Source: Romanomermis culicivorax (lineage: Eukaryota > Nematoda > Enoplea > Mermithida > Mermithidae). Taken from it: DNA of 64,000 nucleotides. The notes beneath the pieces were generated by a model. It was not told the DNA's origin. It saw only the letters and a list, made by a program, of their open reading frames with translations, and searched no databases. How positions within the stretch are numbered: the stretch's first letter is position 1; every line of letters starts with the position of its first letter. Location of the stretch: NCBI GenBank assembly GCA_963922205.1, contig CAWUHX010000134.1:806001-870000 (forward strand). The letters run 5' to 3'. Below, piece after piece: positions 1-10,757 of this stretch. The translations under genes and the position numbers were made by a program.

Positions 1-2180
1 CAAAATTCACTATTTCGATATAAAACGGCTTGTCTTGATCACCTCAGACCAAAAGAGGCAAATTTTTGTCTATGTTACAAAATTGTAAAAAACCAAGAGA
101 TTAAAAATCAAGGATCAAAGTTTCGAAGACTATATATAGTGACAATCGACTGACTAGACTAAAAATGCAACTATAAAGTATAATCTTTTTATCAGTTCGT
201 CTTTGTTTATTCATCAATCCAGAATGCAACCAGCCAGTCTTCCTATCTACGAAAAAAGTGAAACCGCAGAAGAAAGAGAAAATTATTCTAGTGAAGACTG
301 AAGACTAACGAAAAGATAGAAAACAGTTCGATAGTCTCACCAGCAAGCAGATTTAGGGTCTGAAATTGTTCGGGCAGAGAGTGTATGCGCTTTTACGGTA
401 GGGAAAAAATAAATGGATTTTCAGGCTTAAATAACGGGAGCATATGGAATTTCAATAATAATGAACAAAACAAGCGCTTGATGGAGAAAATACGATACCG
501 AAGAACAATATATAGTGAACCGAAGCTTAAAAACCTTCTGTAGATAACGAGAAAATCGAAACAGTTCCTGAAGCTTGTGATATCCATGCAAAAATCAAAG
601 TAGTAAACTATTAATAATTTCAAATAAAATAACTACAGAATTTTAACTCTCCAAATTTGAATGAAAAGATAAAGTGAAGCAGAATAGTAGACATCGCGTC
701 CCTATAAAGACATAAGTAAGCAACATCTATTCATCAGATTTTTTCAAAAAGAAAAATAATGCATAAAGAATTCGGTTCGAAAAAACAACAAGATTGATCA
801 CTCACTAATGAAAAAGGCAACATTAATGGAGGCAAAATGTGGAAGAATTTTTCTGAAAGACCGCTTAATTTGATATCAAGATTCAAGAACCAATTTATTC
901 CAAAGAATGATATAAGCGGCATCATTTTTTCATTCTCACACATATTAATCGCCACTATAATATTCTAGAAAAACAAGAACTTTATCGAAATTGTATAGCT
1001 AGTCATTGCACTATTGAAAAAAAATTGAAACCATTCACAAACGTGATACATTATTTTTATCATCAAACAAACAATTCATTTTCATGTCCCTTCTTCACTG
1101 TGAATTGTTGCTTTTCTTTTCTCTATTTTGCTCAGTGTTGTTGTACTCATATTGCTATAACATGGATTCCTCACATCTCAGACCGTCGAAAATTTTCAAT
1201 ACGATTAATATAAGTACTTCCAAAGTTTAAGTAGTACTTACTACTTGAGTAGGCAATTCCCGATTCTCTGATTAATCAAAAAATACGAAAGGAATTTCCA
1301 GCAAATCTTAACTCGTAGTTATTTTGGTGAAGCAAATATTCTGGTAAATTGAACCAAAAAATAGCCATATGGAATAAAGAAGCCAAAACTTCGAAATTCC
1401 AAAAGCTTGACTTTTCCAACTCTGGCTAAAAATTAATTTTCCATTTTTTGAAAGCCGTCGTATCAAAATTTTGTGGAATCTCGAGCTGAATATCGGAGAG
1501 ATCATAAAACTCAGTTTCGAAGGTCAAAATCTGACGTTTATCGAATGTTACACGGGGAAAAAATAACTTCTATGACCGTTGTGGTTTTCTGACAGAAATA
1601 AGCTAATTTGTCAATTCTAATGTCAGCGTAGGCAAATAAAAAGCAACCAACTTTTTCATCTCAAATTGCATATTGCAACCAGGCGAATGAAAATAACACA
1701 AATACAGTCAGGCGCACATATCGCAGCACGAAGAATCACATAACCGAACACTGTTTTCTTTTATTTCAATATTCTCACTAAAATTCGGAAAACAAAGTCG
1801 GAATACAGGGAAAACAGAAAAAACACGAAGGAGGGAACCAAGTGTCGTATAGTTTTTAACAAATGCTTTCGTCTTTTTGTCTTTTTCGGACAACATCTCC
1901 AAAGCGCTGTGTATACGATAGAAGCCATTTTTAGGGGGAGAGAGAGAGCAGTCGACCTTTCTTAGAATTAGGGAAAGACTCAGAAAGAACCAAAAAATGT
2001 TTTTTCAGCACTAAAATGGGGAAAACATCATCTTACCGTAATCAATGATTTTCTGCTTCAAAAAAAAATTTCGGTTTTTGACAGATTTCGACTCTAAAAA
2101 ATTGATGTTCGACCAATAATTCAGTATTTTTCGTCCATTTCTTGCTGGCTGAGAGGCACCTACACCAATAGCTCATGTTG
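1..2180. other. AT-rich DNA, no gene recognised
   Basis: I see no exon with convincing protein similarity or codon bias on either strand. Open frames here are short and of low-complexity composition. A short GA-rich run lies near 1938-1950. It may be intergenic or lie within a long intron of a gene outside the window. Confidence 0.5.
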
Positions 2181-2189
2181 AGGGAAAAA

Positions 2190-2460
2190 TCGTCCAGAAC
2201 TGGGCATTAGTATAACTGGTACACTGGGGTTGAGAGATCCCGCCCCAACTTGGTCGGACCTATATCCACATGTTGAGACTCTTCCCCAACTCGGAAAAAT
2301 TGAGCAAAAAATGGCATCTTTTGACTTTTTCGAGATTTTCGGAATTTTCCAAAATTATGGGCTTTTTTTAACTATTTTGGGGATTCTTTCATTAAGATTT
2401 CGAAGATAATAGGAACCTCCGCCCACAAATTTGGATTTCACTCCAGGTGTAACAAGTATG
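2190..2460. repeat. Degenerate MITE-like repeat (CATACCTGTAA family relative)
   Basis: The stretch carries the phrases CCCCAACTTGGTCGGACC and CCCCAACTCGGAAAAATT followed by an AT-rich middle. These phrases recur in the repeat at 20676-20897 and in the shorter MITEs at 17941 and 18855. The terminal inverted repeats are eroded (an ACTGG-type left end and an AGGTGTAAC right end), so the limits are approximate. Confidence 0.4.
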
Positions 2461-2995
2461 AACATCGATCCTAAATATATATACGCTCAGCTCAACCAAT
2501 CTTTTGCGATCTAACAATCGTTACAAACTGTATTTGCTCAAGTTCAGGTTATAAATCAGGGAAGTAAGAATCTTACATGAGAATAAAACGACAAGAGGAC
2601 TATGGGGGGGGGGGGGAATTTGGACCCCTTTCCCCATTTGGGGAAAAGGTCGGCCGGCTGCAAAAAAACAGTGGGTAGGGTAGAAACATAGTTTTTCCTC
2701 AATCGACCATTTTTGAGAAATTTTTTGGCAATTGAAAAATTTTTTTGTGCTTAGGCACCATTTTGAGGAAATTTTTTTTGATGATCAAGTTCACACTTTC
2801 ATGACAGATTATCAGCCGTGATTATTTTTCCAGAAAATACCTTAGATTCAGATTATTTTCCCAAAAAATCCTTCATTGGTTTATTATTTTCCAACAACGA
2901 TTGAATTGCTACCTTATTTTCTAGTTCTACGTCACAAATTATGACAACTTCACGAAAATTAACAGACTTTTTCTGCATTAACGAAAAGAAGAGAA

Positions 2996-3382
2996 ATGAT
3001 GAGAATCTCAGTAATCGTGAGAATGAGTCGTGAGAATGTACGTTCTGAAAATTCTGACGATCAAATGGAAGTTGGAACATCTGCTCAAGCCGAACCCGAA
3101 ATTCATTATGACAATGAATTTGCCGAAATAGTAGTTGATGTAGAAGTTTACAGAGTTCTGCAATTAATTCAGATGCTGAAAATACTGATCACAGTGATGA
3201 TGAAGAAATGCTGCTGGATGATGCACAAAAAGACTTTGCAACACAACAACAACAAAAAACGGTCGTTTCGAATCCATTGGCAATCTGAATTCACTTGGCT
3301 AGAAAGGTTATCAAATAATGAAGTCAAATGTACAATAATGCGAACAAAACAAATGAATTATTCTCTTGCTTGGCTCTTGTAA
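2996..3382 (+). other. Coding-like acidic/Gln-rich patch, unassigned
   Basis: A 128-codon open frame with a start at 2996. The first half reads as Glu/Asp-rich protein. Around 3140-3270 a second frame becomes the more protein-like one, with acidic residues followed by a Gln run. This could be a decayed exon with a frameshift or chance. I recognise no family, and no clear splice sites bracket it. Confidence 0.15.
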
Positions 3383-3454
3383 ACTCACTTAAATATTTCA
3401 CTCATATAAATGGTTCATAGCGTCGGTTTTTTGGTGGAATAAGACGCAAGTTAA

Positions 3455-3715
3455 TGATAAGCATACATGCACATATAGGGGAGTCAGGGGGAGGTAAACC
3501 CTCCTACCTGAGACCCTGAACACCCCTCCCTGGACTGAAAAAAAATGGTCAAACACCGCTCCATGAACTTTTTCGAAGACAGTTTTTTTGATATTTTTGG
3601 TGCATATTTTGTATGAAAAACATGCTTGTGAAAACTTTTTTGTTTTTTTAATCACCCACCTTCACCCCCCGTTAATGAAAAGTCGGGGGACCTTCCCCAC
3701 CAGGAAAATTCTGAA
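3455..3715 (-). repeat. MITE-like repeat, GGCAAGAATTTTCC family, copy 1
   Basis: About 250 bp closely matching 13455-13705 in the same orientation, with the phrase CCCTCCTACCTG shared near the left end and CACCCACC near the right. The family's better preserved end reads ACGGCAAGAATTTTCCAGG; here that end is eroded to CCAGGAAAATTCTGAA. Plus-orientation relatives lie in host introns at 38728-38955 and 47973-48195. Confidence 0.6.
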
Positions 3716-4079
3716 TTGATAAATGTTCAAAAAACGCATCGGAAATGATTTTTAAGGATTTTTAAGCAAAGAAACTAAAAAATTGATTTTTCCTCATGAG
3801 GAAAAAATTTTTGGGGTTTTTCTTCAAATGGGGCAAAGAGTTTTTTTTTGGCAAAAGAACACTGGGTAGGAATAGAAACGAAATAAGCGCGCCGCCATCA
3901 CCGTTTTTCCGAAAATGGGGTTTTTGTGGGGGGGGGGGAACTTGGAAATGAGAAAAAAATTTGGGTATGGTTCTCATCCTGGAAAAAATTTTGGGGAACT
4001 CAAAACCGAAAAGATGCGTTTTGGTGAACTTTAAAAGGTCAAAATCTCAAAATTCATGAGTATAATAATTAGCATATCC

Positions 4080-4396
4080 ACTTCCACTTACTAATTAATG
4101 CCCAGCAGTTTCTATCAATCAAGTTGGCTCGTCTCATTTTCTAATCGTTAACAGTCAGTATTTCGCCGAAAATAGAGATTTTTCATCCATTCTCTCAATT
4201 TTTTCTCTCGATGCTTGGAATTTTTCAAATGCTTGCTGCAACATGAACTTTTGCGTTTATTGAAGATAGAAATTAAAGACATCATTCTAGACTGTGCTTT
4301 TATAACCTCTGTTCGGGAATATCTGCTAGAGAGATTTATTGTCCAGCGTTTTAGAATATAAAAAATAGAAAATTTTTCCAGCGCTTCGCGCTAGAA
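4080..4396 (-). repeat. GC-hairpin-capped module type B, copy 1 (inverted)
   Basis: Reverse-complement relative of 7590-7961 and 36699-37059. It shares the phrases around ATCATTCTAGACTG and AGCGTTTTAGAATATAAAAA. The right end is the palindrome GCGCTTCGCGC at about 4381. The left cap is not preserved. No coding capacity is seen. Confidence 0.6.
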
Positions 4397-4436
4397 TGGG
4401 GGACAAATCACACTCAGGCTTTTTTTGGTTTGAAAA

Positions 4437-5446
4437 CCAGGAGCCGAATGGCTCTTAGGCCTAAATCTTTAGGGGCCAGATTGAAATTTTGGGAGCCAAA
4501 AATTTATAATTGAAGAATATCGAAAAATAGGCTTGTAACACGCTGTGGAACGTATATAATTAAATTATATAGATATTCAATCGGTTGATACTTGTTTAAA
4601 AAATTACCGTTCAAAATTTGATTTCCAACCAGCGTTTTCGGTTACATTCTTTTTTCTACATGAACAAAGATCGGCCGAGAAATCTTTGAGCAAATAAATT
4701 TTTTGATGCAAAAAACACGATATTTCGTTTAATTTTACCCAAACTTTCTTCCAAGATAGCACTCGAGTTCATTTCCTTCTTACTCAAAAGTATAAGGTTT
4801 TGAAAATGCAGCTTCTGTTCTTATTGTTCTGTTGTTTCTTATGTCTTTCCGGCGCTACGCAACGAATTTTTTTTAGATTTTGACACTCTAAAATGCTGGA
4901 AAATCAATTTAGGAATTAATTTATTCAATAAACATACAAGGCTCGAAAACATGTATCATTTTACAAATTGAAAAATATGTTCATACTTTCATAAGTTTGA
5001 AAAATTCAAGTCAAGCTTGAAATTTATGGAAATTACCTCTATTACGATGAATTCAAACTCGGCTCTATATTTACAATAATGGTTACAAAAAATGGGAATA
5101 TTGAGATTGTGATCTCTTAAATGCACCAAAATTCATCTTTTCTATGTCGAATCCCCACATTTTTGTATTTTTTCGAGAATTTTTCCCCCAGAAAGTTTGA
5201 TTTATAGAAAGATAGTGAATAAAACGATTTGAAAAATTATGGAATGAGATCCGGCGCGAATCGCCGGAAAATTTTCGGTATTTTATAATTTTAGAGCCTG
5301 TGAATCACTCACTTAAAATCTATAATTGAATAAAAATAACTAAATTCGCAAAGATATAAATATATCAGTCAAAATTTTAGGAGCCAAAGTGGCTCCTACA
5401 CCTAAAATTTTAGGAGATTTTTCCAAACTTTTAGGGGCCCAGGCCA
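4437..5446. repeat. AGGAGCC/GGCTCCT-capped repeat, copy 1
   Basis: Both ends carry a palindrome: AGGAGCCGAATGGCTCTTAGG at 4439-4459 and AGGAGCCAAAGTGGCTCCTA at 5379-5398. The interior is an inverted, diverged copy of 19726-20400 (shared phrases around TTGTAACAC.CTGT, GATATTC and GAGTTCATT). This copy also contains a GC-hairpin segment, with CCGGCGCTACGC near 4849 and CCGGCGCGAATCGCCGG near 5252, that copy 2 lacks. No open frame of note. Confidence 0.6.
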
Positions 5447-5846
5447 TTAAAATCACTAAAAAAGTCTGCTTACACTTCATCAGTTTGATTTTAATTCATT
5501 TCTCAACGTAGTGAATATTCATTTTCTAGCGTTTCAGAAAGTAAAAAGCCGAATTTTTTCGGCGCTCTGCATACCCGTATTTAGGATTTTTTAAAAGGGG
5601 GAGGGGAATTTTTCAAATTTTTTTTAGAATTTGCAGGATAAAAAGAAAATCATCTTTGCAGTAAAGACGACTTACTTTCAGTCAGTTGCTTGGATTAGTG
5701 GCTTAATTCTATGTTGGACGAAAAGTTGATTTAATTTGGGAATTGTGATGTTGATTATAAGTACAATGATATTGCTAAAATTTAAAAAAATTAAAGTTAA
5801 AATAAAATTAAAATATAATTGCTAAATTAAAAATTAAAATTTTTTC
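5447..5846. other. AT-rich spacer with repeat-core remnants
   Basis: It contains AGCGTTTCAGAAAGTAAAAA, a remnant of the motif that elsewhere flanks GC palindromes, and a long A/T-only run near 5780-5850. No gene seen. Confidence 0.4.
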
Positions 5847-5923
5847 AAAGTTTTTGATTTGAAACATTGAAAAATGGGGGTTTTTGGTAAAAAGTCGAAC
5901 TTACCGTATTGTAAATTCCTGCC
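5847..5923 (+). repeat. 77-bp direct repeat, unit 1
   Basis: Starts AAAGTTTTTGATTTGAAAC and ends AAATTCCTGCC. By eye it is identical to 6344-6420, 497 bp downstream. The interval holds a TTAGGC tract. Confidence 0.8.
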
Positions 5924-5948
5924 AGGCTAATTTTAACAATACGGTAAG
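5900..5948. repeat. 13-bp perfect inverted repeat (hairpin)
   Basis: CTTACCGTATTGT at 5900-5912 pairs with ACAATACGGTAAG at 5936-5948 across a 23-nt loop. The left arm lies inside the 77-bp direct repeat. The second direct repeat unit (6344-6420) keeps the left arm but not the right one. Confidence 0.7.
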
Positions 5949-6170
5949 TAACCAAAATTGCCTGAAGTTGTGTTTTCCTTGTTGGTGGTTGCTCAAAAGT
6001 ACAGAATTAGTTTGGTTTTTAGGGCGGTCGGAGTGGAATGGTGAATGGCGAGGTCAAAAAGGTGCATCTTTGGTCTCAAATAAAAACGTATTATTCGTGT
6101 ATATAAATGAGAATAAACCAAATTTCTTGGATTTGATTGTGTTTGAGGTTGTATTATGCATTTCAAGTGC

Positions 6171-6216
6171 TTAGGCTTAGGCTTAGGCTTAGGGTTAGGC
6201 TTAGGCTTAGGCTTAG
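6171..6216 (+). repeat. Interstitial TTAGGC telomere-type tract
   Basis: Seven consecutive hexamers, six TTAGGC and one TTAGGG, followed by a partial unit. TTAGGC is the telomere repeat of many nematodes. Shorter tracts lie at 8150-8166 (same strand) and 14726-14746 (opposite strand). Confidence 0.85.
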
Positions 6217-6343
6217 TCAAAAACTTGATTATATTTTGGTAGAAAGGTATGATTACTGTAATTTCCATGAAAAATTTTCAAATTTTTTTTAAAGCTTTTT
6301 TTGGAAATTACTGTTTTCCGCCCTTTTTTTCCAAAATTTTTTT

Positions 6344-6420
6344 AAAGTTTTTGATTTGAAACATTGAAAAATGGGGGTTTTTGGTAAAAAGTCGAACTTA
6401 CCGTATTGTAAATTCCTGCC
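6344..6420 (+). repeat. 77-bp direct repeat, unit 2
   Basis: Second copy of the unit at 5847-5923. It runs directly into the MITE at 6421, so the duplication boundary and the MITE boundary coincide. Confidence 0.8.
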
Positions 6421-6620
6421 TAAATTTTAAAAGGACCCTCCTCCCCCCCAACTTGGCCAACCATATAAACCCAACATCACCCAACTCCCCCACCCCAGTT
6501 TGGAAAAAATTAAAAAAATTTGCAAAAAAGTGTATGTTTTTTGGCCTTTTTTGGGAAAAATTTCGACTTTTTTCGACCCTCCCCCCAACTGGTCGGAGGT
6601 CATACAGGTATATCGTACAC
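6421..6620 (-). mobile_element. MITE, CATACCTGTAA family (inverted copy)
   Basis: In inverse orientation it carries the same block order as 18855-19025: CCCCCAACTTGGCCAACC, a CCAGTTTGGAAAAAATT phrase, a TTTTTTGGCC phrase and CCCCCAACTGGTCGGAGG, ending in ATACAGGTAT near 6604-6613. The left terminal repeat is lost. No coding capacity. Confidence 0.65.
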
Positions 6621-6767
6621 AGTGGATTTTGAAAAAACCGAAAAAATGTAAAAAATTCAGAGGGAGAATTCTCCCCACCCCTTCCTCCTCTAAATACGGG
6701 CCTGGCGCTCCGTGCCGAAGCCGGACTGAGAAATAGTTATTTTTTTAATAATTTTTTTTATACGATA

Positions 6768-7447
6768 ATTTTAATCGGAAACCACAAAAATGTTTAATAG
6801 CGGATAAATTCATGAGAACTCTATCGTTAACATGCTTTCTCTGCTCCTGTACAATACCGAAAGATTCTCCATCACTTCATTTTGACTAACGTTACCAGAA
6901 TTTTCTCAATTTTTTTCTCATTTTTGCAGGTTTTTCACTCCAAAAATATCAAAATGCTTATGCATAAAAAAGCATCCGTTCCGTTGCCACATTATAAACG
7001 TTTTTAAAAATGTGGAAAATTTTTGTAAACTATGGAAAAGAATTTTGCGGCCGCTTCTCATGAGGAAGAAGTCTTCGAGGGAAGAAAACGGTGAGCGAGC
7101 AACACCTCACAGTTTTTTTCCTCGAAGATTTTTTCCACATGAGAACACCGGACCCAAAATTTTTTTCCTCGTTTTCCAAAAAATTTTCTCATTTTTAAAA
7201 ACGTTTATAATGTGGATATGAATGCTTTTTTATGCATTTTAGGAGCATACCCAAGCATTTCGTTGTATTTGGGGTCAGAAACCTGCAAAAATGAGGGGAA
7301 AAAATGAGAAAATTCTGGTTATGTTAGTTAAAAACGAGCTCATGAAGAATATATTGGTGTTCTACAGAAGCAGGTGAAGCATGTTAACGATAGAGTTCTC
7401 AGGAATTTATCCGCTCTATTGACATTGTGGTTCCGATTAGAATCATC
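6768..7447. mobile_element. Foldback element with ~220-250-bp inverted arms
   Basis: Positions 6768-7015 pair with 7195-7447: for example GCGGATAAATTCATGAGAACTC at the left against GAGTTCTCAGGAATTTATCCGC at the right, and the phrase ACGTTTTTAAAAATGTGG against its complement. The 180-bp centre (7016-7194) includes GCGGCCGC and TCCTCGAAGATTTTTTCC. A diverged right half recurs at 36330-36690, again next to a type B module. No transposase is seen, so it is non-autonomous. Confidence 0.75.
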
Positions 7448-7589
7448 TAATTTTATTTAGTTCTTGGTACGGCGCGGAGCGTCGGAAAAATTTTTAGATT
7501 TTCACTTTCTAAAACGCTGGAAAATGAACCTTCATGACGTTGGAAAATGAATTAAAATCAGACTGATGAAGTGTACTTTGTTCTATATT

Positions 7590-7961
7590 CCGGCGCCAAG
7601 CGCCGGAAAAATTTTCAGGTTTTTATATTTTAAAACGCTGAAAAATAAATCTCTCCAACAGATATTCATGAACAGATCGCAGTCTAGAATGATGTCTTCG
7701 ATTTCCATCTTCAATAAAGGCAAAAGTTCAGGTTGCAAACGTTTAAAAAATTCCAAGCATCGAGAGAAAAAATTGAGAGAATTGATGAAAAATCTCAATT
7801 TTGGGCGACATAATGGACTGTTAACGATTAGAAAATGAAACGAGCTAACTTGATTGATAGAAACTGATGAGCATTAATTAGTTAGTTGAAGTAGATATGC
7901 TAAAGGCCGCGCCTGATAGAAAATAGTTAAGATTATACCCATGACCGGGGCGAAGCGCCGG
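7590..7961 (+). repeat. GC-hairpin-capped module type B, copy 2
   Basis: A 372-bp unit bounded by CCGGCGCCAAGCGCCGG (7590-7606) and CCGGGGCGAAGCGCCGG (7945-7961). The interior matches 4080-4396 (inverted) and 36699-37059. Open frames across it are low-quality and opposed, so I do not call a gene. Confidence 0.7.
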
Positions 7962-8451
7962 AAAATTTTGAGATTTTGACCCTTTTAAGTCCACCAGAAC
8001 GCATCTTTTCGGTTTTGAATTCCCCAAAATTTTTTCCTCAATGAGAACCATACCCAAAATTTTTTTCCTCATTTCGAAATTTTTTTGGGTAAATTAGGGT
8101 GGCAGTGGTGAGTGGCCGCCGAATTTACCCTACCTTTAAAATTTTCCTTAGGCTTAGGCTTAGGGTACAGCGCTGTTGAGGCTCTTCCAAATGAATAATT
8201 TGAAGAACGATGAAGAAGAAAAGGTGGACGAATATGGGGACATCATTGCATAAGTGATGCAAATTTTTTCCCATAACTTCGCTTTGGCGCCACTGTTTTT
8301 TTCCCCCAAATCGTGCTTTTTGGGGAAAAAAATTTCGGAAAGGGGAAAAAAATTTTAGGCTCTTCCCCATTTGGGGAAGAAAACTTTGGGGATCGGATAC
8401 AGAAAAGATGCATTTTGGTGCATTTTAGAATGTCATAATCTCAAAAATTTT

Positions 8452-8965
8452 CGCCGCTTCGCGCCGATTATAACTTTAATAATCATTATTATGCATTACT
8501 TAGCTCAGGCGCGGCTTTTAGCACGTCTACCTTCATTTATCATATAATCTATAATAGTTTTCATCATCTTGAACGCATTATCTCATGTTTTCATTGGTCA
8601 TCTTCAATATTTTATCATGATATTTAATGAAGATTCACATTTTTTCCTTTTGAGAAAGATCAATACGTCAAGTCTCTAAGCTTTTTGATGCGATTATTTC
8701 TTTTCTAACGTAAAATCAATTCAAACGCTTCATGGAAATATCTTTCGGAAATTTATACTCTGCTTACTCATATATTTTCGACCTAGTATGAGAGTTTACA
8801 AATAAATTATATACTGGTTTTAAAATTTTTCAAGTAAAATTCTAGAAATTAAGACTTTTGAACACAAAATTCAAATCTAATTCTTGAAATAAATGTTCGG
8901 AAAATTGATTTTCCAGCGTCGCAGAATATCAATACCCAAAAAATTTTTCCGGCGCTTCGCGCCGG
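8452..8965 (+). repeat. GC-hairpin-capped module type A, copy 1
   Basis: A 514-bp unit between a worn palindrome (CGCCGCTTCGCGCCG, from 8452) and CCGGCGCTTCGCGCCGG (8949-8965). The whole interior is the reverse complement, with modest divergence, of 17246-17762, including the phrases TCAGGCGCGGCTTTTAGCA and GAAATATCTTTCGGAAATTT. It is AT-rich and has no open frame. The two complete copies define the unit limits. Confidence 0.8.
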
Positions 8966-9239
8966 AAAGATTAACATTCATTTTGGGTTCTCACTTGTCA
9001 TCATAGAGAACTTAACCATCAATTTCTCATGTAATTCTCAAAGTCATTATGCTTTTGGATAGTTTGCTTGAAAATTTGTTCCAATGCTTGTACATTAAAT
9101 TTTGAACTCGAAAATTTCAATTTTTTCCTCAATTTTAATGAATTAACGAGTCTAAAAACACCAGGAGGCTTGAAAAGGCTCAAAAACGCTCAAATAAAGC
9201 GTCTGTGAGCATTTTTAAGCGAAAAAAACGACTCCGGGA

Positions 9240-9500
9240 AAATGGGGAAAAAAAATTTTGACCCCTTTCCCCATTTGGGGAAAAGGCCCGGGGGAAAAAA
9301 AAACAGTGTTTGGCGCTTTTCCCATGCATAATTTCACTTGTTCTTTCTTCCCTTCATCATGAAAACCCCCCAAAAACCGGCGTCAGAGAAATTTCGGCGT
9401 GGCCACCGCTATCCCTAAAAATTCCATTTTTTTCCTCAAAAGATGCCATTTGGGGAAAAAAACGGAGCACCACACCTCCACCACCGGGCTGAGAGAGAAG
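9240..9500. repeat. TTCCCCATTTGGGGAA module plus segment shared with the GGTCGAC foldback
   Basis: 9265-9282 has CCCTTTCCCCATTTGGGGAA, a palindrome also near 2622 and 8366. 9311-9410 is the reverse complement of the spacer of the foldback at 14262-15180 (GCGCTTTTCCCATGCATAAT and CCAAAAACCGGCGTCAGAG). This shows one module reused in two contexts. Confidence 0.6.
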
Positions 9501-10623
9501 GAGATGACTAGACAAATACAGTAATAATATATGATGTATATACTCTTTGTTGCCCGTTACAACCTACATAAAAGACAGAATTAAACCATCAATAAATCTA
9601 ATGAATTGATGGACATCCCATTTCTTTAGAGCTTTGATTACTAAGTTCATTCATCACTTCAAAAACGGTGAGCTCAAAATCGTTTGTTTTATAAGATCTT
9701 TGTATTGTTTGTACGACGACAAAATCGTTCTATACGCCATATCGAAGAAAAATTGCTATATTTTAACATTTTGAATGAATTGACAAAGAGCAAAAAACAA
9801 TAAACCATCTCATCTATAGTCTCTTTTTCTTGAAATGCTTCTATATAATGAAAGTGGAAAGCACGTAGTATTTCAGATTTTCACGATTTTCTAATAAACA
9901 GTATATTATATAGGACTGGAAACTTGTGAGCTCACTGACCTTACTCTAGAAATTTTTCGAATAAGAAATTTTACAGAAAGAGTTCTTTATGTAAACGATT
10001 TTGAGGACAGTACTTATCTGTGTCACTTTTCTATTTGGAATCATTTTATAAAAAACAGACTGTAGCTCGAGCTCCCGGGAACAGTATAAAAGAGATAGTT
10101 TATCTGTATAAGCCATTGTACAACAGCATGCTCTCAAATTTCTTCATGAGTTCATATGACTCGATAGTAACCGAACTCGTCAACGAACAGGCACTATAGC
10201 AACGACTACGCCAAACGAAATACTACAGCAGCACGATTGAAGACGATCGATTAACGATTCACTTATTTACTTATGGCAAATGGTATATGCATTCTTGTGA
10301 GTTTTCGAATCAACTATACTGTGTAGTGTGTAATGAGGAGCCAAAACCATGGTCCACATCAGCCTGCTATTCCTAAGATTTCCATTGGCATACTGGCCCA
10401 CACTAGCAATGCGACTGTCTGTGACCAGATTAGTCCGTTGTTTACATGACCCAAAATGGCTAGAATATTCAATTCGTAAGCACATCAGCCTGATAGGCAT
10501 GCTAATATTTGTCAATCTGTATAGTAAACATAGTAGTGCTCATTCAGGCAGTGTCCAAGAGCAGCTGACTTCTGTATAGTAATTACAGCAACTTCTCAAT
10601 GAAACTCCAACCGAAAACCAAAA
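9501..10623. other. Region downstream of the NDUFA4-like gene, no further gene recognised
   Basis: AT-rich to about 10130, then more balanced composition (10140-10580) with open frames on both strands and no recognisable product. The phrase CACATCAGCCTG occurs twice (near 10355 and 10481). Confidence 0.4.
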
Positions 10624-10629
10624 TTTATT
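10624..10629 (-). terminator. Poly(A) signal AATAAA of the NDUFA4-like gene
   Basis: The minus strand reads AATAAA at 10629-10624, about 130 bases past the stop codon at 10760-10758, a normal spacing for a short 3' UTR. Confidence 0.55.
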
Positions 10630-10757
10630 GAATACGATAATTCGTTTCAGAAAAAACAATTGCGCACGCAATCGATTTGATGAAATTCGAAAAGTGAACT
10701 AAAAAAGCCGAAGAAAAAAGAAAAAAGTCGCTACATCGTTTCTTGATATTTGATTTT

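Noticed and set aside
2570..2720. Polyguanine run as a regulatory element
   Set aside because: It belongs to the same G-run and TTTCCCCATTTGGGGAAA repeat debris found elsewhere in the window.
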